This document shows positions 6,765 to 16,110 of a DNA stretch of 32,857 nt, in pieces. The notes beneath the pieces are model-generated. The model had not been told where the DNA came from, ran no database searches, and worked only from the letters and a program-made list of their open reading frames with translations. This DNA comes from Microbacteriaceae bacterium PS02066 (lineage in GTDB: Bacteria > Actinomycetota > Actinomycetes > Actinomycetales > Microbacteriaceae). The position numbers were made by a program, and so were the translations under genes. The stretch covers positions 1 through 32,857 of the forward strand of contig JASCPH010000039.1 in NCBI GenBank assembly GCA_029959545.1, written 5' to 3'. Positions within the stretch are counted from its first letter, which is position 1. Every line of letters starts with the position of its first letter.

Positions 6765-7970
6765 TCAGAGCGCGAACAGGGCCGCGCGAGCGGCGACCGT
6801 GCGCTGCAGCAACGCGGCCTCCTCCGCGCTCGCCCGGGGGTCCCTTCCGCTGATCGCGCGCTGTCGCGCCGCAGCGAGCGCGGTCGCGTCGGCGATGAAG
6901 GTCCGCATGATCGGCACCCGGTCACCGTTGAGCGTGCGCGCCCAGGCGAGAGCGGCGCGGCGCCCCGCCGCGGTGGCGAGCATGTCGACCTCTTGCGGGG
7001 TGAACCAGCCCACGGCCGCGTACTCCCCCAGACGCGCGCGCGTCAGACGCGACTCCTCGCGCCGGAGGAACACGATCGCGACGACGAAGACCACGAAGAG
7101 GGGGACCTGGAGCACGGCGTACAGCGCGAAGAAGTCGCCCAGGAGGGCGGAGCCGTTCCACAGCGCGTGCAGGGCGATGGCACCGACGAGGCCCGCCAGC
7201 CAGGGCCCGAGCGCGCCGCCGAGGCGGGCGCCGCGACGGGCGGCGAGCCCCAGAGCGAACCCGGTCACCGCGGTGAACATGACATGTGCGAACGGCGAGA
7301 GGATGCCCCGCACGAAAAAGGTCGCGGAGGCCTGAGTGAAGCCGCCCTCGATGAAGGCGCTCGCGAAGTACTGGATGTTCTCGGTGAAGGCGAACCCCGC
7401 ACCGATGAGCCCGCCGTAGACGATGCCGTCCACCGGTCCGTCGAAGAAGCGTCGGGCGGCGGCGAAGATCAGGAGCACGCCGAGACCTTTGCCGAGCTCC
7501 TCGACGATCGGCGCCTGCACGACCGACTGCAGCAGGAGCGCGAACGGCGAATCGCTGCGACCGAACGTCAGCAGCAGCACGAGGTCCACGCCGAGGGCCA
7601 GCGCCACGGCGGCGATGGCTCCCCAACCGAGCGCGAGGATGACGAGGCCCTTCGGCTCCGGCTCCCAACGGTCAACGATGCGCAGGGCCCAGAGCACGCC
7701 CGCCAGCGGCAGCAGCGCGAGGATCCCTCCCAGCAGCGAGGCGACCGGTCCGATCGCCTCCAGGAAGTAGCCGACGAGCACCACGAGCAGGACCACGAGC
7801 AGGGCACCGACCCAGATATAGAGTCCCCACGCCCGCCGGACCGGCGCGCCGACGGGCGGCTGCGAGGTCGCGGGGGCCGCAATCGGCGCCGGGGCCGCGT
7901 GCACCGGCTGCGCCAGCGCGGAATCGAAGACCGGCGGGGTGAGAGTCGGGCGGTCGTCGGGGGTCGTCAT
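6765..7970 (-). CDS. PrsW-family intramembrane metalloprotease
   Basis: Multi-pass membrane protein of 401 aa. The N-terminal 45 residues are Pro/Ala-rich and cytoplasmic-like; about eight hydrophobic segments follow. Three PrsW motifs are visible: IVEELGK (Glu157, Glu158, Lys161), FTENIQYF (Glu197, Asn198) and a His in SPFAHVMFTAVTGFALG (His229), with a further HALWNG (His268). These form the metal site of PrsW and related CPBP-type proteases. PrsW of Bacillus cleaves an anti-sigma factor; the target here is unknown and no anti-sigma gene is adjacent. About 110 C-terminal residues form a soluble tail. The ATG at 7970 lies 6 nt after a TAGGCT box, suggesting leaderless expression, back to back with the FAH gene. 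Confidence 0.88.
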   Translation of the reverse strand: MTTPDDRPTLTPPVFDSALAQPVHAAPAPIAAPATSQPPVGAPVRRAWGLYIWVGALLVVLLVVLVGYFLEAIGPVASLLGGILALLPLAGVLWALRIVDRWEPEPKGLVILALGWGAIAAVALALGVDLVLLLTFGRSDSPFALLLQSVVQAPIVEELGKGLGVLLIFAAARRFFDGPVDGIVYGGLIGAGFAFTENIQYFASAFIEGGFTQASATFFVRGILSPFAHVMFTAVTGFALGLAARRGARLGGALGPWLAGLVGAIALHALWNGSALLGDFFALYAVLQVPLFVVFVVAIVFLRREESRLTRARLGEYAAVGWFTPQEVDMLATAAGRRAALAWARTLNGDRVPIMRTFIADATALAAARQRAISGRDPRASAEEAALLQRTVAARAALFAL

Positions 7971-7976
7971 TCCCTC

Positions 7977-7982
7977 AGCCTA
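7977..7982 (-). promoter_or_regulatory. -10 box of a leaderless promoter for the PrsW gene
   Basis: TAGGCT on the minus strand ends 6 nt before the ATG at 7970. The opposite-strand promoter of the FAH gene lies only 13 bp away within the same 38-bp intergenic region. Confidence 0.5.
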
Positions 7983-7995
7983 CGGTCGCCGCCGG

Positions 7996-8001
7996 TAGCG
8001 T
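7996..8001 (+). promoter_or_regulatory. -10 box of the FAH-gene promoter
   Basis: TAGCGT ends 7 nt before the ATG at 8009. GGAGGG between them could be a ribosome site only if transcription starts unusually close to the box, so a leaderless or near-leaderless transcript is likelier. Confidence 0.45.
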
Positions 8002-8008
8002 GGAGGGC

Positions 8009-8878
8009 ATGCGCTTCGCCCACCTCCGCACCGCTGCGAATCCGGAGCCGAGACTCGTCGTCGTCGACGAGGACTCCGCGGCCTTCGTCGACGCCTTCTT
8101 CCCCGACGCCCCGAGAACACTCGAGCAGCTCATCCTCGGCGAAGACGAGCTGCTGGCGCGCGTGCGGGATGCCGCGGACTCCCCCGAGGTGGAGCGCTTC
8201 GGGTTCGCGGGTGCCGAGTTCGCCTCGGCGGTTCTCGCGCCACCGGTCATCCTCGCGGTCGGACTCAACTACGCCGCGCACTCGGGCGAGCTGGGGCTCA
8301 AGACCGACCAGACACCGACAGTCTTCGTGCTCTGGCCGAACTCGCTCACGGGACACGAGCAGACCACGAGCTGGCCGCGCAGCCTCAGCGAATCCGTCGA
8401 CTACGAGGCGGAGCTCGGTGTGATCATCGGCCGCCCCGCGAAGAACGTCCCACAGGAGAAGGCGCTGGACCACGTGTGGGGCTACACGGTCGTCAACGAC
8501 GTCACGGCGCGCGACATCCAGTTCTCCGAGGCGCAGTGGTCGCGCTGCAAGTCGTTCGACGGTTTCACCCCCACGGGCCCGTTCGTGGTGACCGCCGACG
8601 AGGTGCCCGACCCGCAGGATCTCCACATCTGGACGGTCGTCGACGGCCACACCGTGCAGGATGCATCGACCGGGCAGATGATCCGACCGGTGTCGACGCT
8701 GGTGTCGCACCTCTCCCAATCGGTGACGCTGCTGCCCGGGACCCTGATCTCGACGGGCAGCCCCGGCGGCGCCGGTTACTCTCGCGATCCGCAGATCTTC
8801 CTGCGCGATCGATCGACCGTGACGGTCGGCATCGACGGCATCGGCGCCCTGACGACGCACTGCCGCATCCTGGACTGA
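8009..8878 (+). CDS. Fumarylacetoacetate hydrolase (FAH) family protein
   Basis: Soluble metal-dependent hydrolase or decarboxylase of 289 aa. The first 75 residues are a variable N-terminal domain; the FAH fold follows with GLNYAAHSGELG (85-96), DYEAELGVIIG (131-141, acidic metal ligands Glu133 and Glu135), VVNDVTARD (161-169, Asp164), KSFDGFTPTGP and the C-terminal LISTGSPGGAGYSRDP. Relatives act on fumarylpyruvate, acylpyruvates, oxaloacetate or 2-hydroxyhepta-2,4-dienedioate; the precise substrate cannot be assigned. The ATG at 8009 is preferred to the GTG at 8000, which overlaps the -10 box. A strong terminator follows and no aromatic-degradation genes are nearby. Confidence 0.9.
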   Translation: MRFAHLRTAANPEPRLVVVDEDSAAFVDAFFPDAPRTLEQLILGEDELLARVRDAADSPEVERFGFAGAEFASAVLAPPVILAVGLNYAAHSGELGLKTDQTPTVFVLWPNSLTGHEQTTSWPRSLSESVDYEAELGVIIGRPAKNVPQEKALDHVWGYTVVNDVTARDIQFSEAQWSRCKSFDGFTPTGPFVVTADEVPDPQDLHIWTVVDGHTVQDASTGQMIRPVSTLVSHLSQSVTLLPGTLISTGSPGGAGYSRDPQIFLRDRSTVTVGIDGIGALTTHCRILD

Positions 8879-8882
8879 ACGA

Positions 8883-8914
8883 CGATGGCCCCCACCGGCG
8901 GGTGGGGGCCATCG
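8883..8914. terminator. Bidirectional terminator between FAH and DUF4190-like genes
   Basis: Perfect 14-bp stem, CGATGGCCCCCACC (8883-8896) with GGTGGGGGCCATCG (8901-8914), and a GGCG loop, placed between two convergent genes. Confidence 0.8.
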
Positions 8915-8927
8915 GTCCGTCCGCGCG

Positions 8928-9371
8928 TCAGCGCATGGAGTCGCAGTACTGCGTCACCCCATTGATCTGGTAAACGCCATCCGGGTTCGCCGCGCAGTAT
9001 TCGATGGCCTGCTGGAGGGCGCCCCACACGGCGACGCCGATGATGATCCCCACGATTGTGCCGATCACGATGATGACGGCGCTCACGATGATGGCCCACA
9101 CCGCGGGGAGGTTGCGCGCACCGGCCTTGCGGCTCTGCACGAGCGCCACGATGCCGAGGATGAGGCCGAGCAACTGGAAGAAGAAGGCCACGATGAGCGC
9201 CACGATGCCGAGCGTCTTGCCGGGCACCGGTGCGCCGGGGGCCGGCTGGCCGAGAACCGGGCCGGCAGCGGGCGGCGCCGTCTCGTAGGCCGCAGGTGCC
9301 GTCGGATACGCCGGCGGCGCGGCGGGGTAGGCCGGCGGGGTGTTCTCGGGCGATCCGGTCGGGTCGGTCAT
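8928..9371 (-). CDS. DUF4190-like small membrane protein with Pro/Ala-rich N-terminus
   Basis: Protein of 147 aa. Residues 1-50 are a Pro/Ala/Tyr-rich, probably disordered cytoplasmic tail with repeated PPAYP/TAPAAYE-type units. Two hydrophobic segments follow (roughly 53-77 and 88-117) separated by the short basic loop QSRKAGARN; this pair resembles DUF4190. The C-terminal 30 residues contain two Cys (in YCAANPDG and TQYCDSMR) that may form a disulfide outside the membrane. Function unknown. The ATG at 9371 has a strong AGGAGG 4 nt upstream, and a TAGCGT -10 box lies at 9416-9411. Confidence 0.75.
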   Translation of the reverse strand: MTDPTGSPENTPPAYPAAPPAYPTAPAAYETAPPAAGPVLGQPAPGAPVPGKTLGIVALIVAFFFQLLGLILGIVALVQSRKAGARNLPAVWAIIVSAVIIVIGTIVGIIIGVAVWGALQQAIEYCAANPDGVYQINGVTQYCDSMR

Positions 9372-9410
9372 GCTTCCTCCTGATTCGGCGCGGGCACGGT
9401 GTGCGCTCCG

Positions 9411-9416
9411 ACGCTA
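9411..9416 (-). promoter_or_regulatory. -10 box of the DUF4190-like gene
   Basis: TAGCGT on the minus strand, 39 nt before the start codon; a leader of about 33 nt with AGGAGG follows, so this gene is not leaderless. The box lies in a small dyad (CCGA-5 nt-TCGG). Confidence 0.4.
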
Positions 9417-9448
9417 TCGGCTGGGCCGCGCCGTCGCACGGTCGACAC

Positions 9449-10912
<1,464 letters not shown>

Positions 10913-10950
10913 GCGTTGTCCTTGTGGGTCGTCGGCCGGTTGCCTGACCG

Positions 10951-10956
10951 AGCCTA
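10951..10956 (-). promoter_or_regulatory. -10 box of the aspA promoter
   Basis: TAGGCT on the minus strand, 38 nt before the aspA ATG, leaving a short leader with an AGGA ribosome site. No convincing -35 is visible. Confidence 0.4.
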
Positions 10957-11027
10957 ATCGCCGTTCTCACGCACACCACCGGACACGGCGTACACCCCCG
11001 ACCCGGGACCGTCCCCGGCGGCGAGCG

Positions 11028-11945
11028 TCAGCGCGGGCGTTTGCGGGAGAACGCGTCGAGGCGCTCTTGCGGGGTGAGAGCGGCCATCTCCGCGACCCAT
11101 TCCGGCGTGAAGAAGTCCGCCGTCTCGGCATCGACGACGGGCACGACCGCATGCGTGACGGTGTCGTCGTAGATGTGCACGAGGTGGAACGACTGCCCCG
11201 CATCCATCCCGTTGACCTCGTCCGCGGGGCGCGCGAGATCCATCGTGTAACACGTGGCGGCGGCGACGCTCACGGGCACCCCGGCGAACGTGCCGGAGGT
11301 CGAGTGGTGGAGGTGTCCGGCGAGGATGCCGCGCACATCGCTGTCGCGTATCACGCCCGCCAGCCGCTGCTGGTCTCGCAGCTCGAGGATGTCGAAGAAC
11401 GGGATGTGGCTGGGCAGCGGCGGATGATGCATCGCCAGGAAAGTCCCCAGTGGCGCGGGCGTCGCCAGCACATCCGCGAGCCACGCCAGCTGCGCGTCGT
11501 CGATCTCACCGTGGTGCCAGCCCGGCACGGTGGAATCGAGCACCACCAGACGCAGACCGTCGAGGTCGTGGACGGCGGTGATGGGCTCGTCGCTCGCCGC
11601 AGCGCCCAGGAGTTCGGCGCGCAGCGGCCCGCGTTCATCGTGGTTGCCCGCGACCCAGACCAGCGGCGCGCCCCACCGCTCGGCGGCGGGCTCCAGCACC
11701 TCGCGCAGCGCCCGGTAGGCCTCGGGCTCGCCCAGGTCGGTGAGATCACCCGTGCACACCACCGCGTCGGGGCGGATGCGGGTGCGATCGATCGCGGCCA
11801 CCGTGCGCCGCAGGTTCGCCAGCGTGTCGTAGCGCCCGCCCAGCGGTACGTTGCCGGCGAGGAAGTGCGTGTCGCTCAGGTGGACGATCGTGCGCAGCGC
11901 AGGTGGATGCTGCCCGAACTGCACGGCGGCGGATGCGGCACTCAT
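11028..11945 (-). CDS. Metallophosphoesterase, CpdA-like class III phosphodiesterase
   Basis: Calcineurin-like phosphoesterase of 305 aa with the full set of di-metal motifs: HLSDTHF (Asp25, His27), GDLTD (Asp67), GNHDE (Asn101, His102), AMHHPP (His173) and GHLHH (His211, His213). The order and spacing match class III cyclic nucleotide phosphodiesterases such as CpdA and mycobacterial Rv0805, so cleavage of cAMP or a similar phosphodiester is plausible; the family is promiscuous and the substrate is inferred. No signal peptide. The ATG at 11945 lies exactly 6 nt after a TAGGGT box, indicating a leaderless mRNA. Confidence 0.88.
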   Translation of the reverse strand: MSAASAAVQFGQHPPALRTIVHLSDTHFLAGNVPLGGRYDTLANLRRTVAAIDRTRIRPDAVVCTGDLTDLGEPEAYRALREVLEPAAERWGAPLVWVAGNHDERGPLRAELLGAAASDEPITAVHDLDGLRLVVLDSTVPGWHHGEIDDAQLAWLADVLATPAPLGTFLAMHHPPLPSHIPFFDILELRDQQRLAGVIRDSDVRGILAGHLHHSTSGTFAGVPVSVAAATCYTMDLARPADEVNGMDAGQSFHLVHIYDDTVTHAVVPVVDAETADFFTPEWVAEMAALTPQERLDAFSRKRPR

Positions 11946-11951
11946 ACCGCC

Positions 11952-11957
11952 ACCCTA
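11952..11957 (-). promoter_or_regulatory. -10 box of a leaderless promoter for the phosphodiesterase
   Basis: TAGGGT on the minus strand ends 6 nt before the ATG at 11945, with no ribosome binding site in between. Confidence 0.5.
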
Positions 11958-11979
11958 CGGTCCGCCGCCGACGCCGGGA

Positions 11980-12315
11980 TCAGTGACCGACGACGATGAG
12001 CAGCAGGCCCGACAGGACGGCCAGTGCGCAGAATCCGAACGCCGCGCACGCGACGACGAAGGCGAATCGCCTCTGGCCCGCTGTCAGCGGCGAACGCTTG
12101 GCCGCCTTCGCCGCGGCCTTCTCCGCCTTGGCGCGCTGCTTGTCACTCATGACGGTGATCGCATCGGTGAACTCCGCCGGCGCCACCACCGGCGCGCGGC
12201 CTGCGCGCACCAGCATCCGAAGGCCCAGCGCATAGCTCCCGACGACGGCGACGGCCGCGATGAGGGCGGCGAAGAAGACCTGGACGAACGCGAGCCAATC
12301 GATCTGGATGTCCAT
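11980..12315 (-). CDS. Small two-helix membrane protein linked to the phosphate transporter
   Basis: Hypothetical protein of 111 aa with two transmembrane helices (about 8-33 and 85-108) and a highly basic Lys/Ala-rich loop between them (SDKQRAKAEKAAAKAAKR). Its ATG overlaps the stop of the PiT gene (ATGA), so it is made together with the transporter. An accessory or stability role for the transporter is inferred from this coupling only; no enzyme motif is present. Confidence 0.75.
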   Translation of the reverse strand: MDIQIDWLAFVQVFFAALIAAVAVVGSYALGLRMLVRAGRAPVVAPAEFTDAITVMSDKQRAKAEKAAAKAAKRSPLTAGQRRFAFVVACAAFGFCALAVLSGLLLIVVGH

Positions 12316-13541
12316 CAGCGCTGCCCCTTCTCCTGACGAGCCCGCTCGCGCTCCAGGCGACGCTGCCGGCGCGTGGGCGGCGGGTTGCGCTTGACCTTCA
12401 CGGCGCGCCCGGAGTCGGCGACCTCGCTCATGGCGTTGGCGGCGGTGACCTCGTCACGACGGGAACGCAGGAAGAGCAGCAGCACGATGATCACCGCCAG
12501 GACCGCGTCGATCGCGATGCCCCACGGGCCGAGCCAGGCCACGATGAGAGCCGCCGCCGCACCGACGATGCCCGCCGCGGGAAGGGTGAGCAGCCATCCG
12601 ATCGTGATCCGACCGACCGTCCGCCAGCGCACCTTCGCGCCGCGGCGACCGAGCCCCGAGCCGATGACCGAGCCGGATGCCACCTGGGTGGTCGACAGGG
12701 CGAAGCCGAGGGCGCTGGAGGCGAGGATCGTGGCGGCGGTGGAGCTCTCAGCCGAGAACCCCTGGGCCGGCTTCACGTCGGTGAGGCCCTTGCCGAGCGT
12801 GCGGATGATGCGCCAGCCGCCCATGTACGTGCCGAGGGCGATCGTGAAGGCGCAGGCGAAGATGACCCAGAGCTGGGGATCGGCGTGGGCCGAGTCCTGC
12901 CAGCCGGCCATGATCAGCGCGAGGGTGATGACACCCATCGTCTTCTGTGCGTCGTTCGTCCCGTGCGCGAGGGCGACGAGGGAGGAGGAGAAGATCTGCC
13001 CCCAGCGGAAGCCGTCGCGGCCGTCCGGCTTGCCGTCGTAGCGCCGGGTCACAGCGTAGGCGAGCTTGGTCGCGGCGAAGGCGATGACGCCCGCCGTCAC
13101 CGGAGCGATCAGTGCCGGGAGGATGACCTTGCTGAGCACGACGCCGAAGTCGATCGCATAGGCGCCGATGCCCACGAGGGTCGCGCCGATGAGCCCGCCG
13201 AACAGCGCGTGCGACGAACTCGAGGGAAGCCCCAGCAACCAGGTCAGCATGTTCCAGGTGATGGCACCGATGAGCCCGGCGAAGATCAGCGGGAGGAAGG
13301 CTCCGGGTGAGATCTGGTCCTCGCGCACGATGCCGTGCGAGATGGTCTTGGAGACCTCGGTCGACAGGAAGGCGCCCACGAGGTTGAGACCCGCTGCGAG
13401 CAGTACGGCGACCTTCGGCTTCAGGGCACCCGTCGCGATGGGCGTGGCCATCGCGTTCGCGGTGTCGTGGAAGCCGTTGGTGAAGTCGAAGAAGAGCGCG
13501 AGTCCGATGATCAGGACGACGATCAGTGCTGCGGTTTCCAC
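12315..13541 (-). CDS. Inorganic phosphate transporter, PiT family
   Basis: Membrane protein of 408 aa that imports phosphate as a metal-phosphate complex with protons. The two PiT signatures are present: FDFTNGFHDTANAMA near the N-terminus (about residues 18-32) and the inverted-repeat copy VALAHGTNDAQKTMG in the second half. About ten transmembrane segments surround them, and the C-terminal 60 residues form a basic cytoplasmic tail. The GTG at 13541 is the only usable start close to the domain; a longer open frame upstream contains no other start fitting the family. Its Shine-Dalgarno is weak. A candidate promoter and a direct-repeat site lie upstream. It is the first gene of a two-gene unit. 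Confidence 0.93.
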   Translation of the reverse strand: METAALIVVLIIGLALFFDFTNGFHDTANAMATPIATGALKPKVAVLLAAGLNLVGAFLSTEVSKTISHGIVREDQISPGAFLPLIFAGLIGAITWNMLTWLLGLPSSSSHALFGGLIGATLVGIGAYAIDFGVVLSKVILPALIAPVTAGVIAFAATKLAYAVTRRYDGKPDGRDGFRWGQIFSSSLVALAHGTNDAQKTMGVITLALIMAGWQDSAHADPQLWVIFACAFTIALGTYMGGWRIIRTLGKGLTDVKPAQGFSAESSTAATILASSALGFALSTTQVASGSVIGSGLGRRGAKVRWRTVGRITIGWLLTLPAAGIVGAAAALIVAWLGPWGIAIDAVLAVIIVLLLFLRSRRDEVTAANAMSEVADSGRAVKVKRNPPPTRRQRRLERERARQEKGQR

Positions 13542-13603
13542 CGTTCGCTTTCGGGGAGAGGGAGAAGGAGGGAGAGCCGAGCGAACGGCGGCGCGAACGA
13601 ACA

Positions 13604-13632
13604 GTTCACCGTGAAGTCGGCATTCGTTAACC
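13604..13632. promoter_or_regulatory. Candidate PHO-box-like direct repeat upstream of the PiT gene
   Basis: Three 11-nt units in register: GTTCACC+GTGA (13604-13614), AGTCGGC+ATTC (13615-13625) and GTTAACC (13626-13632). The outer units resemble the GTTCACC direct repeats bound by PhoP in Streptomyces. The site lies just downstream of the predicted start of transcription and reads on the strand opposite the gene, which weakens the case for an activator site. Confidence 0.3.
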
Positions 13633-13644
13633 CGACCACACGGA

Positions 13645-13673
13645 ATCCTTACATCGCCCGCCCTCCCGGTCAA
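13645..13673 (-). promoter_or_regulatory. Candidate promoter of the PiT gene
   Basis: On the minus strand TTGACC (13673-13668), a 16-nt spacer and TAAGGAT (13651-13645). Transcription would start near 13638, giving a leader of about 97 nt. Confidence 0.5.
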
Positions 13674-13755
13674 CTCAGTGCGCCGGGGGTAACCAGCGTT
13701 CCGCGTCGCCTCGCGCAGCTCCTGCGCGGACGGGCCGGAACCTGCCGCATCCGAC

Positions 13756-13761
13756 TAGCGT
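13756..13761 (+). promoter_or_regulatory. -10 box of a leaderless promoter for oligopeptidase B
   Basis: TAGCGT ends 6 nt before the GTG at 13768; no ribosome binding site is present. Confidence 0.5.
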
Positions 13762-13767
13762 GGAACG

Positions 13768-15870
13768 GTGACCGACTCCGCCATCCCCGCAGCCCCGCAT
13801 GCCGCTCGCAAGGTCCGCTCGCGTTCGCACCACGGCGACGTCTTCGACGACCCGTACGAATGGCTCCGCGACAAGGACGACGCGAGCGTCGTGGCTCATA
13901 TCGAGGCCGAGAACGCCTACACCGACGCACGCACCGCGCACCTCGCGGGCCTTCGCGAGCAGATCTTCCAGGAGATCAAGGGACGCACGCTCGAGACCGA
14001 TCTCTCCGTGCCCACCCGGCGCGGTGCGTGGTGGTACTTCTCGCGCACGGAGGAGGGCAAGCAGTACGGCATCCACTGCCGCGCGCCGCTCGCCTCCCCC
14101 GACGACTGGACGCCTCCGGTCCCGGAGGGCGCGCTCCCGGGCGAGCAGGTGCTGCTCGATGGCAATGCGGAGGCCGACGGGGAGGAGTTCTTCTCCCTCG
14201 GCACCTTCGAGGTCTCCACCGACGGCCGGCTGCTGTTGTACGGCGTCGACACGTCTGGAGACGAGCGGTACACGCTGCGCGTGCGCGACCTCGAGACGGG
14301 CGCGACGCTGCCCGATGTCATCGAGGGCACGTTCGCAGGCGCCTCCCTGTCTCCCGACGGGCGTTTCGTGGTCTACTCGACCGTCGACGACGCCTGGCGC
14401 CCCGACAAGGTCTGGCTTCACGAGCTGGGCACCTCGGTCACCGATGACGCGCTGCTGTTCCACGAGAGCGACGACCGGTTCTGGGTGGGCGCCGGCTTCA
14501 CCCGCAGCGACCGCTTCCTGGTCATCGGGGTCGGCTCCTCCATCACCTCGGAGGAGTGGCTGCTTCCGGCCGACGATCTGCGCGGCGAGCCACGCGTGAT
14601 CTGGCCGCGCCGAGAGGGCGTGGAGTACGACAGCGACCACGCCGTGGTCGACGGCGAGGACGTGCTCTACATCCTCCACAACGACCAGGCGGTGGACTTC
14701 GAGCTCGTGCGAGTGTCCGCATCCGATCCGCAGGGTGCGCGCGAAGTCGTCGTGCCCCACCACGCGGGGCACCGCCTGCTGGGCCTGTCCACCTTCCGCG
14801 ACTGGGGGGTGCTGGCCTACCGCCGCGAGGGACTGGCGCGGCTCGGCATGCTGGACTACGCCGACGGCTCAGTGGCCGAGGTCGAGTTCGACGAGCCGCT
14901 CTACTCCGTCGGGACGGCGGGCAACCCCGAGTGGGCCCCTCCCCTCATCCGTCTGGGCTACGGCTCGTTCGTGACACCGTCGACGGTCTTCGACTTCGAC
15001 CCCGCCACCGGCGAGCGTCTCGTGCGCAAGCAGCAGCCGGTGCTGGGCGGCTATGACAGCGCCGACTACGCGCAGGCCCGCGTCTGGGCCACCGCCCAGG
15101 ACGGCACCGAGGTCCCGATCTCGCTGGTGTGGAAGCGGTCGTTCGGGGATGCGGGAGCCTCGCCTCGTCCGGTGCACCTCTACGGCTACGGCTCGTACGA
15201 GCACTCCATCGAGCCGGCGTTCTCGGTCGCGCGCCTGTCGGAACTCGACCGCGGCGTGATCTTCGCGGTCGCTCACGTGCGCGGCGGCGGCGAGATGGGC
15301 CGCGAGTGGTACGAGAACGGAAAGCTGCTGGCCAAACGGAACACCTTCACCGACTTCGTCGACTGCGCCCTGCACCTGATCGATCACGGCTACACATCGC
15401 CCGAGCTCCTCGTCGCCGAGGGCGGCTCGGCGGGCGGCTTGCTGATGGGCGCCGTCGCGAACCTCGCCCCGGAGTTGTTCGCCGGCATCCTCGCCGACGT
15501 GCCGTTCGTAGACGCCCTGACCACGATCCTCGACCCTTCGCTGCCGCTCACGGTCATCGAGTGGGATGAATGGGGTGACCCGCTGCACGATCCCGAGGTG
15601 TACGCCTACATGAAGACGTACTCGCCGTACGAGAACGTGCGCGAGGGCGTCGCGTATCCCCGCATCCTGGCCGTCACCTCGTTCAACGACACCCGCGTGC
15701 TCTACGTCGAGCCCGCGAAGTGGGTGGCGCGGCTGCGCGAGGTCGGCGCCGATGCGCTGCTCAAGTGCGAGATGGTCGCCGGCCACGGCGGCGTGAGCGG
15801 GCGCTACAACGCCTGGCGCGAGCGCGCGTACGAACAGGCCTGGATGCTGGACGTCCTCGGCCTCGCCTGA
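13768..15870 (+). CDS. ptrB: Oligopeptidase B (S9A prolyl oligopeptidase family)
   Basis: Cytoplasmic serine peptidase of 700 aa that cleaves short peptides, in this branch after Arg or Lys. The N-terminal part starts the alpha/beta domain, includes HGDVFDDPYEWLRDKDD, and leads into a seven-bladed propeller (about 75-420). The C-terminal hydrolase carries the triad: Ser554 in GGSAGG, Asp641 in FNDTRV and His673 in GHGG. HVRGGGEMGREWYENGKLLAKRNTF-type sequence before the Ser is typical of PtrB. The GTG at 13768 is supported by TAGCGT 6 nt upstream and begins a normal PtrB N-terminus. No signal peptide. The gene stands alone on the plus strand, divergent from the phosphate transporter. Confidence 0.93.
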   Translation: MTDSAIPAAPHAARKVRSRSHHGDVFDDPYEWLRDKDDASVVAHIEAENAYTDARTAHLAGLREQIFQEIKGRTLETDLSVPTRRGAWWYFSRTEEGKQYGIHCRAPLASPDDWTPPVPEGALPGEQVLLDGNAEADGEEFFSLGTFEVSTDGRLLLYGVDTSGDERYTLRVRDLETGATLPDVIEGTFAGASLSPDGRFVVYSTVDDAWRPDKVWLHELGTSVTDDALLFHESDDRFWVGAGFTRSDRFLVIGVGSSITSEEWLLPADDLRGEPRVIWPRREGVEYDSDHAVVDGEDVLYILHNDQAVDFELVRVSASDPQGAREVVVPHHAGHRLLGLSTFRDWGVLAYRREGLARLGMLDYADGSVAEVEFDEPLYSVGTAGNPEWAPPLIRLGYGSFVTPSTVFDFDPATGERLVRKQQPVLGGYDSADYAQARVWATAQDGTEVPISLVWKRSFGDAGASPRPVHLYGYGSYEHSIEPAFSVARLSELDRGVIFAVAHVRGGGEMGREWYENGKLLAKRNTFTDFVDCALHLIDHGYTSPELLVAEGGSAGGLLMGAVANLAPELFAGILADVPFVDALTTILDPSLPLTVIEWDEWGDPLHDPEVYAYMKTYSPYENVREGVAYPRILAVTSFNDTRVLYVEPAKWVARLREVGADALLKCEMVAGHGGVSGRYNAWRERAYEQAWMLDVLGLA

Positions 15871-15946
15871 CCCCGGCCCTGCGCGCGCCCGGGCTGGTCC
15901 CCGTCGACCCTCGCCGGTCCTCGCCGGTCGGGCGACCCCAGCCGGG

Positions 15947-16021
15947 CATGTCCCACTTCCCGCAACGCGTGTCCCACTTACTGCAGTTCTGGGCACCAAA
16001 AACTGCGGCAAGTGGGACATG
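15947..16021. repeat. Left palindromic repeat cluster (three 19-bp units)
   Basis: Units: CATGTCCCACTTCCCGCAA (15947-15965, forward), CGTGTCCCACTTACTGCAG (15968-15986, forward) and CATGTCCCACTTGCCGCAG (16003-16021, inverted). The second and third units, with flanking bases, can form a stem of about 19 bp with one mismatch and one G-T pair. The loop between units is 16 nt (15987-16002) and includes GCACCAA. The cluster lies between the oligopeptidase B gene and the nuclease gene, and may also terminate transcription. It is the partner of the cluster at 17063-17168. Confidence 0.9.
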
Positions 16022-16065
16022 GTCGATGGGGCGATCCTCCACAGGGGGAGTGAGAGCCACAAGAC

Positions 16066-16110
16066 CTGTGCACAGCGCGGGTCTCCCGGCCCGAGCGCAG
16101 CATGCTCGGG
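16066..16110 (+). promoter_or_regulatory. Dyads in front of the nuclease gene
   Basis: CTGTGCACAG (16066-16075) is a 10-bp palindrome, and CCCGAGC (16090-16096) with GCTCGGG (16104-16110) forms a 7-bp dyad that covers the first start codon candidate at 16102. The second could hide the start in the mRNA or bind a protein. No clear -10 box was found. Confidence 0.35.

Noticed and set aside
8000..8008. GTG at 8000 as the start of the FAH protein
   Set aside because: It lies inside the TAGCGT -10 box; the ATG at 8009 has the proper distance and begins the protein normally.
11003..11018. Terminator for the phosphodiesterase gene
   Set aside because: The possible stem is only 5 bp with a bulge and no T-tract; too weak to list as a feature.
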